Under the pieces are notes generated by a model. It was given only the letters and a program-made list of their open reading frames with translations. It was not told where the DNA came from and made no database searches. Made by a program: the position numbers and the translations under genes. Shown one piece after another: positions 27,101 to 39,100 of a stretch of 64,000 bases of DNA (the stretch's first letter is position 1; every line of letters starts with the position of its first letter). This stretch comes from Nematostella vectensis (Eukaryota; Cnidaria; Anthozoa; Actiniaria; Edwardsiidae): assembly GCF_932526225.1 (NCBI RefSeq), contig NC_064036.1, positions 8,565,519 through 8,629,518 on the forward strand, read 5' to 3'.

Positions 27101-30100
27101 CATAACCAGGACTAATATAGTAACTTTATTAGTTTGATGCTGTATTTTGTATTATGTAAGTGCGATAATGCTTCGATTTTGGTAATGTGCAATCCAGTAG
27201 ATGCAGTTCAGTGCAGTCAAGAATGTGACAATGTTAACATTTGGCCAAACCTATGATTGTTGCAGATCCGTGTAAGGATGTTAACTGCACTTCCTCGCCT
27301 TATTCATCTTGTCGACCACTCGACAACAAGCCCGTCTGCGCATGCCCAGAAAACTGTTCTTCGACAGTAGACCCAGTCTGTGGAACGGACAACAATACGT
27401 ATGACAACGAATGTCTTATGAGGCAACAGGCGTGTGTGGCCAACACCACGGTCGCAGTCAGACGGAAAGGGCATTGTGGTGAGTGGGGCTAGCATGGAGA
27501 CAGAAAACTAAAACTGATAATCAGTTAAGTTTAAGCGTTGAAACGCTAATATCCTAGTGTGCTTATACCTTATGAACCATGTCTTTAAATACTTTTGATA
27601 GTTCTCTTCGAGCTTCACTAATCTTGCCTAAAACGTAGGGGTGCAAAGTCTACGTTGCTACACTCAAGATTCCTTCAGTAAGTGCCTTCATTTCAGATCC
27701 CTGCTCTAACGTCACTTGCGATTCTCCACCATACTCAACGTGCAAAGCACAGGACGACCAACCCACATGTGTTTGCGTAGAACCGTGTCTTAAGACTCTT
27801 AAACCTGTGTACGGGACGGACAACAAAAACTACGACAACGAGTGTCTGTTGAAGTTAGCAGCCTGCAAATCGAACACACGTATCCTCATCGCCGGCTTTG
27901 GTCGTTACAGTAAGCAAATAGTTCGCTAATTATCATGCCCCCTCCCTAGTTCTCTTTCACATTTGTAATGTGCTATCTTGTTTGGGAGTGTTTCCTTTGC
28001 TAGTATCATATTATTTTTCCCCTTTCTCTAACGCCCCACAGTTAACTATTCCAACATTGAAATGAATATTTCAATTTCTTACGCGCTGGACAACTACAGG
28101 GTCTCAATAAAATCTTTTGCATAACCAGGAATGATGGTCAATACAGTAGTTGCTCGTTGCACCACACTACTGAATGCTGTAAGCACATTACGTTAACAAA
28201 ATCTTTCTTAAGCTGTTACTCACCTTGTCATAACCAGGACTAATATAGTAACTTTATTAGTTTGATGCTGTATTTTGTATTATGTAAGTGCGATAATGCT
28301 TCGATTTTGGTAATGTGCAATCCAGTAGATGCAGTTCAGTGCAGTCAAGAATGTGACAATGTTAACATTTGGCCAAACCTATGATTGTTGCAGATCCGTG
28401 TAAGGATGTTAACTGCACTTCCCCGCCTTATTCATCTTGTCGACCACTCGACAACAAGCCCGTCTGCGCATGCCCAGAAAACTGTTCTTCGACAGTAGAC
28501 CCAGTCTGTGGAACGGACAACAATACGTATGACAACGAATGTTTTATGAGGCAACAGGCGTGTGTGGCCAACACCACGGTCGCGGTCAGACGGAAAGGGG
28601 ATTGTGGTGAGTGGGGCTAGCATGGAGACAGAAAACTAAAACTGATAATCAGTTAAGTTTAAGCGTTGAAACGCTAATATCCTAGTGTGCTTATACCTTA
28701 TGAACCATGTCTTTAAATACTTTTGATAGTTCTCTTCGAGCTTCACTAATCTTGCCTAAAGCGTAGGGGTGCAAAGTCTACGTTGCTACACTCAAGATTC
28801 CTTCAGTAAGTGCCTTCATTTCAGATCCCTGCTCTAACGTCACTTGCGATTCTCCACCATACTCAACGTGCAAAGCACAGGACGACCAACCCACATGTGT
28901 TTGCGTAGAACCGTGTCCTAAGACTCTTAAACCTGTGTACGGGACGGACAACAAAAACTACGACAACGAGTGTCTGTTGAAGTTAGCAGCCTGCAAATCG
29001 AACACACGTATCCTCATCGCCGGCTTTGGTCGTTACAGTAAGCAAATAGTTCGCTAATTATCATGCCCCCTCCCTAGTTCTCTTTCACATTTGTAATGTG
29101 CTATTTTGTTTGGGAGTGTTTCCTTTGCTAGTATCATATTATTTTTCCCCTTTCTCTAACGCCCCACAGTTAACTATTCCAACATTGAAATGACTATTTC
29201 AATTTCGAAGACACGTATCCTCATCGCCGGCTTTGGTCGTTACAGTAAGCAATTGCTTATTCATTATCATTTTGATCTCTGTGATATATGACTTGGTCTG
29301 TCGTGTTTGTGAGAGACCCATTGTGCGATAAGGATTTGTTGAATGTCAACCATTTTAAGCTGTCCTCCTATGAGATCAGCTTTTATTCCTTAACATCACC
29401 TTACACCTCATGTTTAATACACAGTAGTTAGTAAGGTGTTTCTATTTCATATTAACGACGTTGCTGTGATTTCGCACCAGATCCTTGCGAAGGATTCAAC
29501 TGTTCTTCTCCTCCATACTCGTCCTGCCAAGCAAAAGATGGCAAGGCGACCTGTGAGTGTTCTGAAGATTGCCCCAAAACACTCAAGCCAGTCTGTGGGT
29601 CCGACAACAATGACTATGACAACGAGTGTCTGATGCAAGCGAGGGCGTGTGCGACAAATAAAACGATCACTGCACATCGGAACGGTTATTGCGGTATGTG
29701 TCATTTATTGCTATGTCCTGTAAGTGTATCAGCTCGATTTGCAGCTACCGCTTACAGGCTTACAGCATTCAAACTAACGGAATCAACGGGAAAACAATTA
29801 CAGAACATTTGGTACTTTTTGATTGGTCAGCGTCTCACGGCGAAGTGGCGTGATTGAAAACCTTCAGTGCTGGCCAATGAAAGTGCTTTATGGATTTTAA
29901 ATGACAGAAGCCAGAGGGCGCCTGAACAATTGACGAGAGTTCGCAAAATATTGAAAACTGCGATAATATACCAAAAATTGGTGGTCGACTGCCAATTTTT
30001 CGTCTTTTTTTCAGACACGTATTTGCGGCAGGCTCGATTTCTTGAATTGAGTTAGAGAATATAGCAATGAATTCATTTTATTATTTCCTGAGTGATCTAG

Positions 30101-33100
30101 CTCCCCAAAATTTTGACAAGTCTCTTAAACCACAACATCAAAACTCCTGAGCCTCCTGAGTCCTTTAGTATAACTTTTATCACGGCATATACTCGCACCT
30201 TCTGAAGATTTTATGCGAGACCTACATGCAAACTGACACATACGTTTGTCTAGATCCCTGCAAGAACCACAGCTGTAGCACTCCCCCTTACTCAACTTGC
30301 AAGGCTGTCGACGACAAGGCTGAATGTGTTTGTAGCAAGGTATGTCCACGCTCCCTGGACCTCGTGTGTGGCACGGATAACATAACCTACAACAACGAGT
30401 GCTTCTTGAAGCGACAGGGCTGCGAGACCAATCGCACGATTACGGTCAGACGAAAGGGCCACTGTGGTAAGTGATACATCACTTTGCTTGCTTGTCAGTT
30501 ACCATTTATCAATTAATGACGCATTTGTTTCCTTATTTGCTTCCTTGTTATTTGCATTTGATTATTTACGCGGGTGCTTCCTTTTTGCTTGTTATTTTAC
30601 ACCTCGCTAAAGCATTGTATAAATCATCTTACCAGACCCGTGCAAACTGTACGAATGCTCCTCTCCTCCGTACTCTATTTGCCAAGCTGTGGCTGACAAG
30701 CCAATGTGTGTTTGTCCGAAAGACTGTCCGGCATCGCTTGACCTCGTTTGTGGCACGGACAATATTACTTACTCCAACGAGTGTCTGATGAAGTACCAAG
30801 CCTGTAGAACGAATAGCGCCTTGAAAGTAAAACGAAAAGGAGACTGCGGTAGGATTTGATTTTAATAAAGCTCTGTCTGATTGATTCACTTTATGATGAA
30901 CTATTTTTCAATCCTTTTCCAGCTATTAATAATAACACCCTTTAAACTTGCTTGCTGTGATTTTTCTCCTGCAAAACCATTTCTACCTAAATATTTTACC
31001 TTCAGGCTCCTAGGGCTTCACACTTTTTGCCGATATTTCTGTGAATACAGTGTAATTGCTAACTTTCATATATAACAACAAAAAAACTTCCCAATCCTAC
31101 CCATTTGATATTTTTTTAATTCTAGATGTCTGTAAAGACTTCGACTGCTCAAGTGCTCCTTATTCCTCCTGTGAGGCTGTAAATGACAAACCTATCTGTG
31201 TCTGTCCGAAAATCTGTCCTATTACACTTGACCCTGTCTGTGCATCGGACAATAACACATACCCGAACGAGTGTGCGATGAAACAGTTAGCCTGCCAGTC
31301 AGCCAAAGTCCTGACATTTAGACGAAAAGGAGACTGCGGTAAGTTATATCAAGTTACAGAAATACACTATACACCTTTGATACTTTTGTTCGTTAAAGTC
31401 AGTGAGAATTCAGGAAATATTACTATCTGATTGACATGATCATCACTTGACAACCAATACGACAAAGAAATCCTTCAGTGCACACCAAGGAATGAGGGAA
31501 TCGTCCTAGTTAGCAAGATCACCACAATTTAAACTGCGATTCTCGCATGCTGATTGGCTAACTTTGCCGCTTGCAGTGCGTGAGTCGCACTGCAAGCGTT
31601 TCTTGAATCTTGTTAATGCTTGGCCTTGTGTTTTAAGATCCATGTAATGACTTTGACTGCACGGCTCCCTACTCCACATGCGAGGCAAAAGACGACAAAG
31701 CCGTCTGTGTGTGCCCAAAATGCCCAAAGATCGTGAAACAGGTTTGCGGATCCGATGGCAAGACGTATGATAACGAGTGTGTCTTGCGGATGGCTGCGTG
31801 TGAGTCGAACAGGACGCTTACAGTACGAAATGAAGGCAACTGCGGTAAGATAATCTATTACTGGCATGGACTTAAATGATACACCTACCTTGCACAGGTG
31901 TACGTAGATTCTTACGACAAAAAGATATCAATCAAACATCCTTTGTACGTAAATATATGGCCGTATTTCAACAATCTTGAGGTAGCCCGTTAACATCTTA
32001 TTTTAAATACTAATTTTAAAAAGTTGGATTTTTTTCAGGGCATAATCTTTCATTATTCCCATTTGATGTAATACTTTCTACCTGCCATTATCTACCTACC
32101 TACGTACCTATCTACCCACTGTACCATCCTACCTACCTTACTTACCTAAAAATAGATCAACTACTTGATTCAGCGGATTCTTGTTGCTTTGTTTCTTACC
32201 GAACGTCCTCTGATAACATTGTACCTCCCCTTATCTACCTACCTATCTACCCATTTTACCTTACATATCTACCTACCCATTGTACCTACTTACCTATGTA
32301 CCTATCTACCCCTCTACCTACCTTGTTTCATACTTCCTTACCGAAGGTCCTCTGATATCATTGTACCTCCCCTTATCTACCTACCTTTCTATTTTCCTAT
32401 CTTTATTATATACATACCGAGATTTACGCGCCAAAAACCCTTTTGGTAAAACTAGTCTCTTCGCGCTAGAGAAGCCAGCTGATTGGTCGTACGATTTTTT
32501 CCACAAGTGAGCAGTTTGTCAAGCAGTTTGCTTGACGACTCGCTCGATGTGTCTCAGTTCGGTCGCCATTCCTTTTTTACTTTAGTAAGATGGCTTCAAA
32601 TCAGTCGACTACCCGTTTTCAGAGCCTAGATTCGTCAATAGAAGAGTTCATATGGACGGAAAGGAAAACGAAAATACCAAGAAGAACACCAACACGATGT
32701 TGCTCTGTTCCATGAATTCTTGTTTTGAAAGGTGAGACGAGACAAATAGATGAATTGATTCCTCAAGAGTTGAACAAGTTTCTCGGCGAGTTCTTTATAA
32801 CAGTTCGCAAAAAAAGAAGACAACGAGGAATAACGAGCCTAGTTCCTTGAGGGCATTTTTCGCCAGCTTTCAGCGCCATTTGAAGAAAAAAAACTACGAA
32901 CTTTGCCTTATGAAAGACGTCCAGCTCGAGCAAACTCGGAAAGCGCTTCAGTCAAAGCAAAGGGACCTAAATAGGAAAAGCAAGGGCAACAAGCCTAATG
33001 CTTCGACGGTTCAGTTGAAGACAGACAGAAACTTACATTGAAATGAATCTGTCTCGCTAATCTCACGCACGGTTGTTTTCCTTTAAAAGAAAATAAATAA

Positions 33101-36100
33101 AGATATGTTTTATATCTGAAAATTCTTTTCGCTCATTTTAAATCTCGTTATGTATATAAAAAAAATAAGTTATTTCACGGTTAGTTCGCTTTTACGATTT
33201 TTTTGTTTTTTACGAGTTGTGTAAAACAAACGAACGAGCGCAGCGAGTGATTTTGTTTTACACAACTCGTGAATAAAAATCGTACGCGCTCACCAACCGT
33301 GAAATAACCTATAAATCTACCCATTGTACGTTCCATATCTAGCTACCCATTGTAGCTACTCAGCTACAGTATTTACCTATCTACTTACCTTGTTTCATAC
33401 TTCCTTGCCAAATGTCCTCTGATAACATTGTACCTCCCCTTACCTCCAGGTCTCTGCGAGGGCTTTTCTTGTGATTCTGTGCCCTATTCCCGGTGCACGA
33501 TCATTAACGGCTCTCCTACTTGTGTATGCCCGCCTTCTTGTCCTAACACTCTGGACCCAGTCTGCGGGTCCGATCTACAGTCCTACGATAACGTCTGCTT
33601 TCTAAGAATGCAGTCTTGCCAGCAAATCTCCCTCATCACTGTGCTCAGACCTAACTACTGCGGTAAGTTTACTTCTGCTGATGAGATTATTGGGCACTTT
33701 TTCCTTTGTTACCATCCACTTTTGTCGACTTCCCTATATTTCATATCTTTTTATCTCAGTTTTCGCTTCTTTAATTAGAGCTTATAGCTTACCTTTCTCT
33801 GCTTACCCTTAGATCAATAGTATAGCGCCTTGTCTAAACTGGAGTGGTTATTATCTCTATTTTGTTATCACATAAAGTACCGTTTGGCTTGGGTGAGGGT
33901 TTCTACGATACAAGTAATAGTACAAAGCTGTATCAAAAGTTGGCATGTATAAAATCATTGATATCGGATTTTGTGCGCCTTGAGCATCGTAATTGACTTT
34001 TAAATTCAAGAAAAATTTGATGCTGCTGCATTTATAGTTCTTCTGCCCTGAAATAAACGCTGTCCCGGATTCAGGTAAGTTGACATGCCACGTAGACTTG
34101 ACATTTATGTATTTATGTATCTTGCATCTCTGCAACAGATCCTTGTCAGAACTTTATTTGCTCTGCCCCTTACTCCTCGTGCGAGGTAAAAGATAACGAG
34201 GCAGTATGCGAGTGTCCGAAGGACTGTCCCAAGGAGGACGCGGAAGTGTGCGGAACAAACTGGAAGACCTACACCAACGAGTGTATGATGAGAAAGCAAG
34301 CCTGTATGAATAACTCCATGGTCACAGTGCGCTCAATTGGACGCTGCGGTAAGATTCAAATCTCAATAATAGTTATCGTATCGCAATTCGGACTGCTACT
34401 GAATTCTGTATGAAATTCCATTTTTTCTCCCTTTTCTTTTCTATCTATTTCTTAACATGTTAATACATTTTGTGTTTTCTTGCGGAAACCAAAATCCTAT
34501 AAGAGCACAAAAAGCAGCAATTTTCTTCACCAAGCCCCTTTGCTTGTAAGTTTTGTGTCATCGTTAATATGACATTTATCGCCAGATCCATGTGTACGTT
34601 ATGACTGCGGTTCAACGAACCCATACTCCACGTGCAAACCCAAGGGAGACTCTGGCGTTGAGTGCATCTGCCCGACGTGTCCCAAAGCCAAGGATTATCT
34701 CTGCGCTAGTAACAATTTAACATACATGAGCAAGTGCCACCTGGAAAGAGCGTCCTGCCAGCTTGGACGGTACCTCACGATCAAGCAAAAGGGCAAATGC
34801 GGTAGGTCTGATGGGATGCATTATCGGAAAGTAAGAAGTGAAAGTGAAGTGAAGGGAAAGTAAAAGTGAAGCCTTGATCTCTGGTATGGAAGCCTTGGTG
34901 GCGCAGTTGGCAGAGCGCCGCTCTGTATTGCCTCTCACTGCTGGGTTCTGGGTTCCATTCCCGGTCACTATGTGATTTGAGTTAGTTGGTCTCTTCTTTT
35001 CTCCGGGTTCTTCGGTTTTTCTCCCTCCACAAAACCAACAATTTCGATCTTAGCTGTGATCCATGGTCAGATATGAGTTGTATGGCGGCTGCCTGAGGCG
35101 CCTTTCTAGGCCCTCAACTCGACCACGGGTGAATTTGCGCTCTCGTAATCCAGCATCTAGCTGCAATAAGAGTGATTAGCTACTCCAATTTAATTACCCT
35201 ATTTATTTATCTCCCGCTTAGAATAATTTGTTTTCTTTCATCAGTCTGTAGAGCCAAAGTCGACCTGGGTTTTTTAGTGGATTCTTCAGGTAGCATCGGC
35301 AGGAGAAACTGGGGTCGGACTAAGGCGTTCATCAAACACATCATTGACGAATTCGAGATCGGCCCCGACCGCAGCCGCGTAGCAGCGATATACTACAGTA
35401 CGGAGCCAAAGATCACATTCGGCTTCGACTACTTTAAGGGCAATGATATTACTAAAAATAATTATAATCAGCTGATTGATAAGATGGAGTGGCTACGAGG
35501 CTACACATTCATTGACAAAGCACTAAAACTCGCAAACGAAGAACTATTTACCAAGGAACGTGGCATGAGAGAAGATGTTAAAAATGTAAGTTTGTAACTA
35601 ATAATTATCATTGGGTGTGCAACGTTTTCTTACTTTTTCTCGTGAATTTCGTGAATACTCGAGGGGCTGGAGGGAATTGCTCCCATTATATTTGATGCGA
35701 TTTCAGGACAACAGCGATATTCAGCACTTTTCCGTGCATAAGCTATAGTTCCTCTCTACCATATTTTTAACTGAGCAGTCCTATAAGTTCTATTAGTCAG
35801 GATATGCGCCCCTCGTAATATGTTTGCTGCCGCCGACTAGCTTCTACCACCCCATTGTACCATTTCCATTGTATGTAGGTGCTGCTTGTAATGACAGACG
35901 GCAAGCAGTCAACCTTTACCAGTTTTACACCTCTAAACATCGCATCACGGCCACTCAAACAAAAAGGTGTTCGTGTCTACGCCCTTGGCATTGGCAGCGC
36001 CGTGAACCGTAGAGAACTCAACCAGATTGCTACTCACTACAAGAGAGACGTGTTCATGGCAACTTCCTTCAAGACGCTCGACGAAAAAATCAAAGACATC

Positions 36101-39100
36101 ATTGAATCGGTTTGCTTTCCAGGTGCGTTTGTGTACCACTCAAGTCTTGTATTTTTTTAGTGTTCCATTATGGAATGCTGCGTAGGAGATTACTTGTTGC
36201 ATTACCTGAGAGATAGATGCCTACTATGGTTGTGTAGCTTACGCTGTTAACCTTATTTACTTATCCACAGATCCTTGTGACACCTTTCTCTGCACCAGGC
36301 CCTTCTCAAAGTGTAACGTGGTCGACTCCATCCCTGTGTGTTCATGCCCAGACGACTGCACGAACGAGACTAAGCCGATTTGTGCCTCTGACGGACAGAC
36401 GTACGACAACGAATGTCTAATGCAGAAGCGAGCGTGTGAAAATAATCAGAATCTAAACGTCACCTCCGACAGAGCATGTCGTAAGTATAAACTCAGTAGG
36501 GGATCTACGGGGGGGTTTAACCCCCCCTCCCTTGGGCTGTCTTTTTTATTGTTTTCATTGTGTCTGTTCATTCCAAAATCGTTAGGTAAAACAAGAAAAA
36601 GGTAAAAAAGCTAGATCCGCCCCTGAAACTCACTTTCTTTAAGCTACTCGACCCACTTTAGGCTACTCGACCACTTCGTCGACAAAAAAATATTTTTTTT
36701 TAAATTTGGTGCACTGTAAATTGAGTCTGAATCAGTTTCTGTACTTCTAAGAAGCTGAGTAATCTTATTCATGCAGAGTGTCTAAAATAGCAGTCTAGTA
36801 AATCCCAATATAATTGTTAATTAAGTACAACCAACAATACTCTTTTAAGACACTATGGATTCTACAGATTTCATGTTTCCTTGTAGCTTGTAAAGATCCT
36901 GTAGACTTGGCGTTCGTAGTGGACTCCTCAGGCAGTATCGGACGCAAAAACTTTAACAGCATGATGCAGTTCATCGTTGATGTCATCAGAAATTTCAATC
37001 CGGGACCAAACGGCACCCACGTGTCAATGGTGTCGTACAGTACAGACGCTAGGGTGGATTTCAAGTTCAACTCTCTGCGGCCTTCCAACATCACGACAAG
37101 TACATACGCAGCGTTATTACGCAGTGTGGACCGTCTAGACGGCTTTACATTCATTGATAAGGCGCTTGCCTTGGCTAATAAAGAACTGTTCACGGAAGAG
37201 GCCGGTATGAGAAAAAATGTCCATAAGGTAAGCTTTCTTCAACTATAATCATCATAATCATCATTATCATTACCGTCATCACATTTATTTAATCATGGTA
37301 GTGCTATAAGTTCTTATATGTATAGTCATTATTTGAGTCTGGGTAAGTATTTACGTCTGTATGCTGCTACATTATAGGCTTGACATGTTTCCAACGGTTA
37401 TGTGATCGTTATTCCTTTTTCCCAACCGTCATCCCGTTCAACGTGAGCCTTGGTGGCGCAGTTGGCAGATCGTCGCTCTAAACTGGCTGTTTCCATCACC
37501 ACAGAGTTCGATTCTTTCCTTTGCTCCAAAAAATATTTCCGGGTTCACCGTGATTCCTCCCTACCAACAAAATGATTATTTCGAGCTGAACGTGTTCCGT
37601 GGGCAGAAGTGAGTCTTATGACGGCTGCCTGAGGCGCCTTTAATGTATTCGAATCAACCACGTTGTACCAAGTCTCCCTCGCAGCGCCGTTCCGGACTTG
37701 TCACACTAGGCGGATCCGTTCTCGTTCTTGGCACGCAAATATACTCTGTTGATCAAGCATTTTATCTACTAAACGCCAGCGTTCCATACACATTTCTTCG
37801 AGCTCGAGAACCCTTTTTGTCTACCGGTGCCTTGGTCAGTAATCCAAAGGAATCGATCAAGCATTTGCGAAGAAGCTTCTAACGGCCCCAGCGCGTCGCC
37901 GATACGCTCGATCAACCCCGAGAGCAAATCCTCGATTTCGAGTAGATCGAACTGTTCTGGCCGGATTTTCGATACCAGAACTCCGTGCACTATGCACTGA
38001 GCACGGATTATCTTCCAGCGGAGTGCGGAGTTAGCTGGAACAACGGCTGAGTAACGATCAAGAGCCACAGGAGAGAACTGAAAAACATGTGACCGGAGGC
38101 GCGACCCGCCCCCAGGGACGAGACGGAGAGCGACCCATCCAAGGCTTCACTGAAGGCCAACTCAGCCAAATCCGGACTCTCGTCACCGATACAATCCGGC
38201 AGACGACGCGAGAGATTGCAACCGAGCCGGCAAAAGCGGCAGTGGACGCACTGCATTCCACCTAAACCAGGCACGAGCCAACGACGCTAAACACCGCATT
38301 TTCAACACCGGATCGCGTAGCCCTTGCCGCCCTGTTCCAGGATATTTCCCAGCAATATATCAAAGATATTCAGCTGGGTGTCGGAGTTCTTTGACATTTC
38401 GAAGCTCTTGTCCAAAAACCTGTCAACCTATGACAGCGATGACAATCTTGTGTTATCTATGGACAACTCGGTCACCAGAAAGTCAAAACCTGCAACTACT
38501 TTTACGGACGTGGAGCAGTGGACCACGGCCTTCACCGTGTATATGAGCGTTTTGACGAGCAAATTTCCCACCAAGTTGCAAGGGTAGTTTAGGATGGGCG
38601 ATCTATGATTATAGATTTCACCAGAAGGCGAGCGCCAATAAGGGGCAAAATCGGTCGGTTATCGATACACAATTATGGCAATAATTTTAATTTTTACTGT
38701 AGCCCCCACTGCACTCAGAGAGGAATACCCTTTTCAATAATGGGGCCCAAGCTAGTGTCTCAGTCGGGGCCGCAGCACGAGGCACGTTAATTTCTACAAC
38801 CGCTCTATATCGTCTATATCTGACAATTGAGACGTCAGATGATGTCATCCAGAACGATCTCAATAAGCTATACGAGTGGTCGAACAAATGGCAGATGGAG
38901 CTAAACATAGACAAATGTAAGCTCCTGACTGTCACGAGGAAGAAAAATCCCATCATCTCTACTTATCTACTAATTGATTCTGTCGTCAGTCACCCATATC
39001 TTGGTGTTGAAATGAGCAAAGACCTGAACTGGAGCAAACACATCCAAAACATCACAGGGAAAGCTAATAGATCATTAGGGTTTATCAAAAGAAATCTTCG

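Larger units (their letters stand above)
18671..29244 (+). repeat. Tandem array of 1128-bp Kazal units (about 9.4 copies)
   Basis: Nine full units plus a partial one, period 1128 bp (1129 in two places), with very high identity over exons and introns. Each unit reads type-B Kazal exon, intron of 132 bp, type-C segment, intron, type-A Kazal exon, intron. The left boundary is at the start of exon B1: upstream introns of B1 and B2 are unrelated. The right boundary is a C-to-B junction near 29204. Single-base markers show nested two-unit (2256-bp) repeats. The units are not identical, so the array is probably real, but copy number could vary or be mis-assembled. Confidence 0.93.
32411..33312. mobile_element. 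Insertion with DUF3504-like remnant
   Basis: About 0.9 kb splitting the TACC-rich repeat; exact ends are not clear. It contains the decayed gene fragment at 32590-33041 and the foldback at 33165-33312. Confidence 0.55.

Noticed and set aside
19407-28623. Antisense frames opposite every type-A exon
   Set aside because: Shadows of the conserved coding strand; they repeat because the exon repeats.
34889-34970. tRNA gene
   Set aside because: A- and B-box-like motifs are present but no acceptor stem or proper anticodon arm, and a similar sequence with a shared 3' body recurs at 37.4 kb; a SINE fits better.
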